Assembly: GCA_038199375.1 (NCBI GenBank) | Contig: JBBPZA010000097.1 | Span: 1 to 42,079, forward strand | Length of the DNA: 42,079 nucleotides | DNA from: JBBPZA01 sp038199375 | Lineage (GTDB): Bacteria; Actinomycetota; Thermoleophilia; Solirubrobacterales; Solirubrobacteraceae | Direction of reading: 5' to 3' | Shown here: positions 22,841 to 29,645 of the stretch, one piece after another | Position numbering within the stretch: the stretch's first letter is position 1 | Layout: every line of letters begins with the position of its first letter | Notes under the pieces: generated by a model | Database searches by the model: none | The model's input: only the letters and a program-made list of their open reading frames with translations | Told to the model about the DNA's origin: nothing | Position numbers and translations under genes: made by a program

Positions 22841-23719
22841 ATGTCCCCAGTCGCCGTCGTCACCGACACGACCCATTACATGCCTCGCGACGTGGCCGAC
22901 TCCTACGAGCTGCGCCAGGTCAGCCTCTACGTCAACTGGAAGGGTCGCCAGGACCGCGAGGCCGACCTGCCGGACTTCTCGGAGTACTACGAGCACCTCC
23001 GGGTCGCGAGCGACCCTCCCACGACGTCACAGCCCTCGATCGGCGATTTCCTGGCGACCTACGAGCCGCTCCTCGCCGACGGCCGCGACATCGTCTCGAT
23101 TCATCTCTCGGGCGCGATCTCGGGAACTTGCGAGTCCGCCCGCCAGGCCAAGGGGCGCCTGGAGGAGCAAGGCGCAGGCGGTGAGCGCATCGAGGTGGTC
23201 GACGCCGCGACGGCCTGCGGCGGGCTGGGCATGGTGATCCTCCCCGCCGCCGCCGCCGCGCTGGGGGGCGGCGACCGCGAGCAGGTCGCCGCGCGTGCGC
23301 GCGCCGCGCGTGCGGAGCTGAAGATGTGGTTCTGTCTCGACACGCTCGAATACCTGCGCCGCAGCGGTCGCATCGGCGGGGCGCGCGCGTGGATGGGCAC
23401 CGCCCTGCGCATCAAGCCGATCCTCACGCTCGAGGCGGAGGTCACCCCGATCGAGCGCGTTCGCACCGCCGGCCGTGCCTTCGAGCGCATGGTCGACTAC
23501 ATGGAGACCCGCTCGAAGGACGGAGCCGACGCCTGGGTCGTCCAGCACGTCCAGGCCCCCGACGTGGCGCAGCGCCTCGTGGAGCGCGGCCGCGAGCTCT
23601 TCGGCTGCGAGCCGCTCTTCGTCTCCGAGGTCGGGCCGGTCATCGGGACGCACGTCGGTCCGGGCCTGATCGGCGTCGGCGCGATCCCCCGGTCGCTGCT
23701 CGATCGCACGCCGGACTGA
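22841..23719 (+). CDS. DegV family fatty-acid-binding protein
   Basis: A 292-residue DegV protein: VAVVTDTTHYMP at the start, the TTSQPS motif (61-66) that contacts the fatty-acid carboxylate, IVSIHLSGAISGTCESA, and VVDAATACGGLGM, LDTLEYLRRSGRIGGARAWMG and IKPILTLE in order. DegV/FakB proteins hold a fatty acid for presentation to FakA kinase; no fakA is visible in the window. The ATG at 22841 is preceded by GAGG. It is divergent from the epimerase gene, 101 nt between starts. The protein is cytoplasmic and of normal family length. Confidence 0.92.
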   Translation: MSPVAVVTDTTHYMPRDVADSYELRQVSLYVNWKGRQDREADLPDFSEYYEHLRVASDPPTTSQPSIGDFLATYEPLLADGRDIVSIHLSGAISGTCESARQAKGRLEEQGAGGERIEVVDAATACGGLGMVILPAAAAALGGGDREQVAARARAARAELKMWFCLDTLEYLRRSGRIGGARAWMGTALRIKPILTLEAEVTPIERVRTAGRAFERMVDYMETRSKDGADAWVVQHVQAPDVAQRLVERGRELFGCEPLFVSEVGPVIGTHVGPGLIGVGAIPRSLLDRTPD

Positions 23720-23796
23720 GGGAGTAACCGAAGGTCCGGGCGCCGGGGCCGGCAGACCGCGACCGGGCACCACCGGATCGCTGCGGCCGGCGCCGC

Positions 23797-24066
23797 CTAC
23801 TTGTTGCGCCGGCGCGCAAGCCCGCCGACCGCCGCGAGGCCACCACCGAGCACGAAGCCGGCCACCGCCACCCCGACGAGGACCTGGGTGCGGTTGCGCT
23901 CGAGGAAGCTGCGCCAGTCGGTCAGGCGCCCGAACTCGCCCTTCACACGATCGAACTCGCCGCGCACGCGCTCGACCTCGCCGCGAAGCTTGGTGACCGC
24001 GACGGCGAGCTCGGCGCGGTTGGCCTCGATCGAGGCGCGTATCTGCTCGGGCGTGCGGTCGGCCAT
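23797..24066 (-). CDS. DUF3618 membrane protein
   Basis: An 89-residue protein with the DUF3618 opening DRTPEQIRASIEANRAELAVAVTKLRGEVERV, a coiled-coil-like acidic/basic helix (about 20-50), a LTDWRSF segment and one C-terminal TM helix (VLVGVAVAGFVLGGGLAAVG) ending in basic residues. Function is unknown; such genes commonly sit next to Holin-X-type proteins in actinobacteria, as here. It overlaps the upstream gene by one base (TGATG), so it is translationally coupled and the last gene of a six-gene operon. Confidence 0.85.
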   Translation of the reverse strand: MADRTPEQIRASIEANRAELAVAVTKLRGEVERVRGEFDRVKGEFGRLTDWRSFLERNRTQVLVGVAVAGFVLGGGLAAVGGLARRRNK

Positions 24067-24566
24067 CAGCGCTCGTCTTCGCCGCGGACCGCGCCACCCC
24101 TCTCGGGGGATCGGACTGGGACCGCCGCACCCACGCCGGCGGGCGGGCGGCCGGGGGCGCCGTCACCGAAGCCGGCTGAGGCCTCGACGGTCTCGCGGAT
24201 GAGCTTGGCCTCGTCGATCGCCATATCCGGGGTGGGAGGCGCTCCGGCCTTGAAGGCCTTGGCCGCCAGCCACCCCGCCAGCGCGCCGAGGATGAACAGC
24301 AGGCCGGCGACGATGAGAAAGCCCCAGAAGGGGTCGTCGAAGACGTTGAGGTAGAAGAACCACGAGATCCCGTGGAGCAGGATGATGAGCCCCATGAGCG
24401 CGAAGAACCCGGCGGCGGCGGCGATTACCGCGCCGCGGACGAGGCTCTTGACCTTCGTCTCGACTTCTACCCGCGCGAGCTCGATCTCCTCCCGGACGAT
24501 GAGCGTCGCCCGTTCGGTGATCTCGTGGAGCGCCTGCGCAAGCGTGCTCTGGTCGTCAGGAGCCAA
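24066..24566 (-). CDS. Phage-holin-like (Holin-X) membrane protein
   Basis: A 166-residue protein. The N-terminal amphipathic helix (LAQALHEITERATLIVREEIELARVEVETK) matches the phage_holin_3_6 / actinobacterial Holin-X family and is followed by two TM helices (about 45-70 and 82-103). A Pro/Gly-rich cytoplasmic tail follows. Despite the name these chromosomal proteins are probably envelope-associated structural or stress proteins; no phage genes are nearby. The start is a TTG at 24566, inside the 3' end of the preceding gene (11-nt overlap). It is followed directly by the DUF3618 gene. Confidence 0.8.
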   Translation of the reverse strand: MAPDDQSTLAQALHEITERATLIVREEIELARVEVETKVKSLVRGAVIAAAAGFFALMGLIILLHGISWFFYLNVFDDPFWGFLIVAGLLFILGALAGWLAAKAFKAGAPPTPDMAIDEAKLIRETVEASAGFGDGAPGRPPAGVGAAVPVRSPERGGAVRGEDER

Positions 24567-24981
24567 GGCGTCTGATGATGATGGCGAGCAGGAGGCCGCC
24601 GCCGAAGGCTGCTCCCACGAGGACCTCCGGCTTCTCCTCCGCCAAGGTGCGGGCCACCGAGATCACCCGTTCCGGGTTCCATCCGCCGTCGCCGGCGGAG
24701 CCCTCAGGCGCAGACACGGTCTCCACCCGTGGCGCCTTGTCGAGCTCGGGCGCGGACGAGGCGGGCCGCCGGGGGGGCGGTGACCAGAGCTCGGGAGTTG
24801 CGGGCGGGCCGACCGGGGGGGCGGGGGGCTCGGGCGGGTTCGCCGGCGGAGCGGCCGGCTGCCGTGCCCCCCCACCAGGCGCCGAGAAGCTGAGCGCCGG
24901 GCTCTCCCGGGTCTGCTGATCGTTCCCGTCGGGGCCGGTGGGAGGCTCGCTCGTGCTCGGGTCGCGCGGCTCGTCGATCAC
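24556..24981 (-). CDS. Proline-rich protein with C-terminal membrane anchor
   Basis: A 141-residue protein of unknown family. Residues 1-95 are disordered and rich in Pro, Ala, Glu and Ser (PPEPPAPPVGPP type runs). Then come an amphipathic helix (NPERVISVARTLAEEKPEVLVG) and one short TM helix (GAAFGGGLLLAIIIRRL), reminiscent of the C-terminal half of the DUF3618 protein. It starts at a GTG (24981) overlapping the previous stop (GTGA) and overlaps the holin-like gene by 11 nt. It is probably a membrane-anchored partner of the other small proteins in this operon; the function is unknown. Confidence 0.7.
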   Translation of the reverse strand: MIDEPRDPSTSEPPTGPDGNDQQTRESPALSFSAPGGGARQPAAPPANPPEPPAPPVGPPATPELWSPPPRRPASSAPELDKAPRVETVSAPEGSAGDGGWNPERVISVARTLAEEKPEVLVGAAFGGGLLLAIIIRRLGS

Positions 24982-25115
24982 TCTGGCGGGTCCTCGTCGA
25001 ACACGCGGCGGTAGAGCAGCGCCGCAACCTTCGTCGTGGCGATGCTGGCCAGCGCGCCGACCCCCGCGAGCATCCCGGCCCAGGCCAGGCGCTTGACTGC
25101 GTCGTTCTCGAGCAT
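24978..25115 (-). CDS. Small membrane protein, DUF4235-like
   Basis: A 45-residue protein: an N-terminal basic start, one TM helix (AWAGMLAGVGALASIATTKVAALLY) and a tail RRVFDEDPPE. The ending resembles the C-terminus of DUF4235 membrane proteins, but the protein is shorter than that family and the match is weak. The ATG lies 13 nt after the tetR stop without a visible ribosome site, so it probably depends on coupled translation. Its stop overlaps the next start (GTGA). It belongs to the nitrilase-TetR-envelope operon. Confidence 0.6.
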   Translation of the reverse strand: MLENDAVKRLAWAGMLAGVGALASIATTKVAALLYRRVFDEDPPE

Positions 25116-25128
25116 GGGGGGCAGTAAA

Positions 25129-25776
25129 TCAGAGGCGCGGTCCGGAAGCGGGCGCCCCGGAGGCGCCGGCCTCCTGCAGCCCGTCGCAGATGGTCTCCAC
25201 CACGAACCGCTTGGCACGGTCGAACTCCGCCTCCTGCGCTTCGACCACGTCGAAGATCCAGCCCGTGAGGACCTGCTCGATGGTCCCGTAGAAGGCCATC
25301 GCGGCGAACTCGGGCGACACCGTGCGCTTGAGCTCGCCGGACTCCTGCGCCTTGCGCACGATCTGCGCGATTCCCGCGTAGGCCTCGCGGATCTTCGCGA
25401 GGTGGGTGCGCCCGAAGGAGTTCGCGGCGCGGGTGACCTCGACGACGATCACCGTCATCACGTCGGGGTCGTGTCGGTAGGAGTCCACGATGAACGAGGC
25501 GATCGCCTCGAGCTTTGCCCGCGCCGGTCCATCGCCGGCATCGACCTGTGCGATGACCTCGAGCATCACGCCCCACCGCTCGAGGAACACGGTGTCGAGG
25601 ATCTCGTCCTTGGAGTGGAAGTAGTGGTAGACGAGCCCGTAGGCGACCTGCGCCTCGTCGGCCACGTCGGAGACCCGGCACCCGTGGAATCCCTGCCGGG
25701 CGAAGACCCGCACCGCCGCGTCGAGGATGAGCCGCCGCTTGTCGACGGCGGCGCCGTGGCGGGTGGTCGCGCTCAC
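25129..25776 (-). CDS. TetR family regulator, FadR/YsiA-like
   Basis: A 215-residue TetR regulator. The HTH domain reads DKRRLILDAAVRVFARQGF, then VSDVADEAQVAYGLVYHYFHSKDEIL (recognition helix AYGLVYHYF). The C-terminal half (IASFIVDSYRHDPDVMTVIVVEVTR through FYGTIEQVLTGWI) resembles the ligand domain of acyl-CoA-responsive FadR/YsiA-type regulators. This is family knowledge plus inference. It starts at GTG 25776, overlapping the nitrilase stop (GTGA). A palindrome similar to the YsiA operator lies in the leader of the operon at 26619-26638, so the protein probably represses its own operon and may sense acyl-CoA. Confidence 0.85.
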   Translation of the reverse strand: MSATTRHGAAVDKRRLILDAAVRVFARQGFHGCRVSDVADEAQVAYGLVYHYFHSKDEILDTVFLERWGVMLEVIAQVDAGDGPARAKLEAIASFIVDSYRHDPDVMTVIVVEVTRAANSFGRTHLAKIREAYAGIAQIVRKAQESGELKRTVSPEFAAMAFYGTIEQVLTGWIFDVVEAQEAEFDRAKRFVVETICDGLQEAGASGAPASGPRL

Positions 25777-26597
25777 GCGGTCACCCGCTCCGGCCAGACG
25801 TAGGCGCTCGGCCTCCGGTTGGCCAGCGACGGCAGGCGCTCGCGGACCTCGTCGACCCGAGCGATGTCGAGGTCGGCGACGGTCACGCCCTCGGCGTCGG
25901 GCGCCTGGGCAAGGACGACGCCCCACGGGTCCACGATCATCGACCGCCCACCCGAGCGGGCGCCGGCGCCCGAGGCGCCGATCTGGTTGGGGGCGACCAC
26001 GAAGGCCTGGTCCTCGACGGCGCGGGCCCGCAGCAGGACCTCCCAGTGATCGCGCGTCGTCGCGAGCGTGAATGCGGCGGGCACCAACAGGATCTTGGCG
26101 CCTCGCAGCGCGAGAATCCGATAGAGCTCTGGGAAGCGCAGGTCATAGCAGACCGACATGCCCACCCCGACGCCGTCGACGACGGTCGTGACGACCTCCT
26201 CGCCGGGATCCTCGAGGTCTGACTCGCGGTAGACGGTCCCGTCCACCTCGACGTCGAAGAGGTGGATCTTGCGATAGACGGCGTGCACCTCGCCGTCCGG
26301 ACCGAGGTGGACGGAGGTGTTGTGGTGGCGCCCGTCGGCGGTGCGCTCCACTATCGAACCGGCGACCAGGTCGATCCGGAGCTCCCGGGCGGTCTCGCGA
26401 GCCCACGCGACGCTCGGCCCGTCGAGCGGCTCAGCGCCCGCGCGCAACTGCTCCTCGGTGCCCAGCACGCTCCACTTCTCCGGCAGGACGACGAGCCTCG
26501 CTCCGCGCTGCGCAGCCTCGCGGGTCAACCGATCCGCGCACTCGAGGTTGCGAGCCCTATCCTCCGTTGCGTTGAGCTGAACCGCTGCGGCCCGCAG
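25773..26597 (-). CDS. Nitrilase-superfamily amidase (Nit-like), CTG start
   Basis: A 274-residue C-N hydrolase with the catalytic triad Glu40 (VVLPEKW), Lys110 (YRKIHLFDVEV) and Cys150 (MSVCYDLRFPELYR). The KIHLFDVEV and CYDLRFPELYR segments place it with Nit1/Nit2-like amidases (omega-amidase or deaminated-glutathione amidase), which clean up metabolic by-products. The family normally begins M-R-x-A-A-V-Q-L; here that position is CTG at 26597, preceded at 5 nt by GGAGGGAG. The only in-frame alternative nearby is TTG 26648, which would add 17 unusual residues and lies at the likely transcription start. It is the first gene of a six-gene overlapping operon. Confidence 0.88.
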   Translation of the reverse strand: MRAAAVQLNATEDRARNLECADRLTREAAQRGARLVVLPEKWSVLGTEEQLRAGAEPLDGPSVAWARETARELRIDLVAGSIVERTADGRHHNTSVHLGPDGEVHAVYRKIHLFDVEVDGTVYRESDLEDPGEEVVTTVVDGVGVGMSVCYDLRFPELYRILALRGAKILLVPAAFTLATTRDHWEVLLRARAVEDQAFVVAPNQIGASGAGARSGGRSMIVDPWGVVLAQAPDAEGVTVADLDIARVDEVRERLPSLANRRPSAYVWPERVTA

Positions 26598-26618
26598 TGG
26601 GCTCCCTCCCCCGTCGAG

Positions 26619-26638
26619 TCGATTGACTAGTCGATCAA
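26619..26638. promoter_or_regulatory. FadR/YsiA-like TetR operator in the nitrilase leader
   Basis: The core GACTAGTC (26625-26632) is a perfect palindrome, and GATTGACTAGTCGATC extends it with one mismatched pair. It resembles the Bacillus FadR (YsiA) consensus TGAATGAMTANTCATTCA, recalled from memory, agreeing at about 14 of 18 positions. It lies between the -10 box and the CTG start, where a bound TetR would block transcription. Confidence 0.6.
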
Positions 26639-26652
26639 CCCTGCACAACTCA

Positions 26653-26658
26653 AGGATA
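26653..26658 (-). promoter_or_regulatory. -10 box of the nitrilase operon
   Basis: On the minus strand TATCCT precedes the operator by 15 nt, placing the transcription start near 26646 and the operator in the 5' leader. No strong -35 was identified. The divergent ABC transporter gene starts at 26790. Confidence 0.4.
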
Positions 26659-26789
26659 CCGGCCCGGCCATGGACGCTGGTGGGGCGGAATCCGGCTCTC
26701 GACGCTCCATGGCGCGGGCCGGGAGCCGGCCGGCCCGCGGGCGTTCCGCTCCCGCCCGAGCGGATGCCGACCATCCACGAGGTCCTCTG

Positions 26790-27716
26790 GTGAGCGCCGC
26801 CGTCACGGTCGAGTCGTTGACCAAGCGCTTCGGGCAGACCACCGCCGTCGAGGACCTGAGCTTCGAAGTGCCAGAGGGCAAGGTCGTCGGCTTCCTGGGC
26901 CCCAACGGGGCGGGCAAGACGACGACGCTTCGCGCCCTGCTGGGGCTCGTCGCGCCCTCCTCCGGTCGTGCGGTCATCGCCGGCCGGCTCTACCGCGAGC
27001 TCGCGGACCCGGCCCGGGAGGTCGGCGCGGTGCTCGAGAACGCCCGGTTTCATCCTGGTCGCAGCGGGCGCAACCACCTTCTGGTGCTGGCGGCCGCCGC
27101 CGTTGTCCCGGATGCGAGGGTGGACGAAGTGCTCGCGATGGTCGGCCTCTCAGATGATGCGGGCCGACGGGTCGGCGGCTACTCGCTGGGCATGCGCCAG
27201 CGGCTGAGCCTGGCCGCCGCGCTGCTCGGCGACCCGCGCGTGCTAGTACTCGACGAGCCCGCCAACGGCCTCGATCCCCAGGGCATCCGCTGGCTGCGCG
27301 ACGTCCTGCGCTCCCTGGCCGGCGAGGGCCGTGCGGTGCTCGTCTCGAGCCACGTGCTCGCGGAGATCGCCCAGACCGTCGACGACGTGGTGGTCATCGG
27401 GCGCGGGAAGCTGCTCGCCCAGGCGCCGGTCGGCGAGCTCACGCGGCGGGCAAGCGCGGGCGTCCGCGCGCGGACGCCCGACCCCACGAAGCTTGCGGAG
27501 GTGCTGCGCGCCGAGGGCGCCGCCGTGGAGGCGGGCCACGACGGCACCCTGCTCATCCGCGGCATCGACCCCGCGCGCGTCGGCGAGCTTGCCGCGTCCA
27601 GCGGGATCGTGCTCCAGGAGCTCACCCAACTGGGCGCGACGCTCGAGGACGTCTTCCTCGAGCTGACCGGCGATTCCTCCCTCGCCCCCGCTGGCGACCA
27701 GCTGAGGGGCTCGTGA
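26790..27716 (+). CDS. ABC transporter ATP-binding protein
   Basis: A 308-residue ATPase subunit. Walker A is GPNGAGKT (37-44), the signature YSLGMRQRLS is at 131-140 and Walker B VLVLDEPANGLDP at 151-163, with a switch His in VLVSSHVL. It has the C-terminal extension of the CcmA/DrrA-like exporters (ABC-2 type), with LxDVFLELTG at the end. The GTG at 26790 has GAGG upstream. The permease follows with a GTGA overlap, so the two form one exporter for drugs, lipids or similar molecules; the substrate is unknown. The divergent position to the TetR-controlled operon makes shared regulation possible. Confidence 0.9.
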   Translation: MSAAVTVESLTKRFGQTTAVEDLSFEVPEGKVVGFLGPNGAGKTTTLRALLGLVAPSSGRAVIAGRLYRELADPAREVGAVLENARFHPGRSGRNHLLVLAAAAVVPDARVDEVLAMVGLSDDAGRRVGGYSLGMRQRLSLAAALLGDPRVLVLDEPANGLDPQGIRWLRDVLRSLAGEGRAVLVSSHVLAEIAQTVDDVVVIGRGKLLAQAPVGELTRRASAGVRARTPDPTKLAEVLRAEGAAVEAGHDGTLLIRGIDPARVGELAASSGIVLQELTQLGATLEDVFLELTGDSSLAPAGDQLRGS

Positions 27717-28453
27717 GCGCGCTCCTCCGGGCCGAGCTGCTCAAGCTGCGAACGACCCGCACGACGTGGGTGCTCCTCGGCATCGCCCTCGCGATCGCCG
27801 CCGGAGTTCTGGTCATCATCCTCTCGGTGCTCGAGCGCTCCAGGACGATCACCGACGACAATCTCGGCGCCCTCTTCAGCTTCATCTCGATAGCCGACCT
27901 GCTCGTCCTGTGCCTCGGAATAGTCGCCGCCGCCGGCGAGTTCCGCCACGGAACGGTTACCGCGGGCTTCCTGATCACGCCGAGCCGCTGGCCTGTCGTG
28001 GTGGCCAAGGCGATCGCCTACGCGCTGGTAGGCCTCGCCTACGGCGCGGCGACGCTCCTGCTCTTGTTGGTCGTCGGGCTGCCATGGCTCGCCGCCAAAG
28101 ACGTGACGCTCGAGCTCGGCGGCACGGGGTGGATCGAGCCGGTGACCGGCCGTCTGCTCTACGCGGGGCTGAGCGCCGCACTGGGCGTCGGGCTGGGCAC
28201 CCTGTTCCGCAACCAGGCGGCGGCCCTGGTCACCGCGCTGGTCACGCTGCTCGCGGTCGAGCCCGCCCTCCAACTGGTCTCCGACGCCGTCGGGACCTAC
28301 GGCCTCAACGGAACCAGCGCCGCCCTCTTCGGCGACTCGGAGAGCTTCAGCGACGTCCTGCCCTTCTGGGCGGGGGCGCTTCTCTACGCGGGCTACGCGG
28401 CGCTTTTCGTCGGCGCCGGCATCGCGCTCACCCTGCGCCGCGACGTGTCCTAG
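27713..28453 (+). CDS. ABC-2 type transporter permease
   Basis: A 246-residue membrane protein with six predicted TM helices: ALLRAELLKLRTTRTTW is the standard cytoplasmic entry helix, followed by TM1 (about 18-40), TM2 (58-80, with an EFRHGTV motif after it), TM3 (105-128), TM4 (150-170), TM5 (175-200) and TM6 (222-240). This fits the ABC-2 permease family. It pairs with the ATPase just upstream by a 4-nt overlap; a homodimer would complete the exporter. It converges with the alpha/beta hydrolase gene, 22 nt between the stops. Confidence 0.88.
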   Translation: MSALLRAELLKLRTTRTTWVLLGIALAIAAGVLVIILSVLERSRTITDDNLGALFSFISIADLLVLCLGIVAAAGEFRHGTVTAGFLITPSRWPVVVAKAIAYALVGLAYGAATLLLLLVVGLPWLAAKDVTLELGGTGWIEPVTGRLLYAGLSAALGVGLGTLFRNQAAALVTALVTLLAVEPALQLVSDAVGTYGLNGTSAALFGDSESFSDVLPFWAGALLYAGYAALFVGAGIALTLRRDVS

Positions 28454-28475
28454 GGCCCTCGGGGCGCAATCGGCG

Positions 28476-29369
28476 CTACGCGATTCGCGCCTGGATAAGC
28501 TCTCGCACGCGCCCATGGTCGAGCTTCGCGGCTTCGGTCTCGGCGATGAAGCTCAGCAGCACGTCCGCAAAACGCTGGGGATCGTGGAGGTGGGGGAAGT
28601 GGCCGGCGCCGGGGAAGACCTCGAGCCGGCTGCCTGACACGCTCTCGTGCGCCTGCTGCCCGTGGAAGGCGGGGATCATGGGATCGCGCTCGCCCCACAC
28701 CAGGAGAGTGGGGATGTCGGCGGCCAGGTAGAGGCGGTCCAGCGCGCTCACCCGCTGCCCGTCCCACGCGATGATCCCGCGCACGGTGTGGATGAACGCC
28801 TGCCGGGTCTGGAGGTCGCCGAGCGACGCGAAGCCACGGGCCATCTCCTCGACGTCGGCGCTCGGCCGCAGCCCGAGCCGCCCGAGGAAGCCCGCCACCG
28901 CGGCTGTCGCGTCGCGCAGCGCAGGGGCCACCAGCAGCGGCAGCACGAGCTCTGCCCCCGGTATCGCGGCGGAGCGCAGGAGGACGCTGACCTCGCGGCC
29001 GAGGCCACCGCTCGAGACGAGCACGAGCCGGTCGAGCCGCTCGGGGAAGTTGTAGCCGAACTGCATCGCCACCCCGCCGCCGAGCGAGTGGCCCACGACC
29101 GTCGCTCGATCGTGCCCGAGCGCGAGGAGGAGGTCGCGGACGCCGCCGGCGAAGGCGCCGAGCGAGTAGTCGCCGCGGGGCTTGTCCGACTCGCCGTGGC
29201 CGAGCAGGTCGGGCGCGATGACGGTGTGGTCGCGGGCAAGCGCCGGGATGACGCCTTCCCAGAGCCGCGAGCTTCCGGTGATCCCGTGGATGAGGAGGAT
29301 GACGGGGCCCGAGCCGGCGCTGCGGAAGCGGACCTCGTGGCCATGCAGGGTGATCGTCTGGGCCTCCAT
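28476..29369 (-). CDS. Alpha/beta hydrolase
   Basis: A 297-residue alpha/beta-hydrolase fold enzyme. The oxyanion HG motif is in LLIHGITGSSRLW (26-38), the nucleophile elbow is GHSLGGG with Ser95, the acid is Asp229 in VWGERDPMIP, and the base is His257 in PGAGHFPHLHDP. It resembles C-C bond hydrolases and haloperoxidase-like esterases, with a lid domain at about 130-205. The substrate is not predictable. There is no signal peptide, so it is cytoplasmic. It stands alone, convergent to the ABC permease and divergent from the secreted propeller gene. Confidence 0.88.
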   Translation of the reverse strand: MEAQTITLHGHEVRFRSAGSGPVILLIHGITGSSRLWEGVIPALARDHTVIAPDLLGHGESDKPRGDYSLGAFAGGVRDLLLALGHDRATVVGHSLGGGVAMQFGYNFPERLDRLVLVSSGGLGREVSVLLRSAAIPGAELVLPLLVAPALRDATAAVAGFLGRLGLRPSADVEEMARGFASLGDLQTRQAFIHTVRGIIAWDGQRVSALDRLYLAADIPTLLVWGERDPMIPAFHGQQAHESVSGSRLEVFPGAGHFPHLHDPQRFADVLLSFIAETEAAKLDHGRVRELIQARIA

Positions 29370-29645
29370 CGCCCCCGCTCACCGGCCCCTCGGCCTCGCG
29401 TACAGCCTCGGGATCGGCATCCGCGGCGACTATACGAGGGACGGGTCGGGGCCACTGCGCCCGCCGCTCTGGACGGTCGACCCGGACGTCAAAGAGGCTT
29501 GCCAAGGCGGGGGAAAACCCGCAATTTGCGAACTTCGGCGGCGCATCGCGCGGTGCGATCAGGTGAGAGTGTGCCTCTCCGCGTGACGTCTGCGCACAGC
29601 GGGACCTCAATCGGGGCAGTCGGCCAGGGGCTGTCCCTTTCAATC

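Noticed and set aside
24066..24566. Reading the holin-like gene as part of a prophage
   Set aside because: No endolysin, capsid, integrase or other phage gene is nearby; the family is common in actinobacterial chromosomes next to DUF3618.
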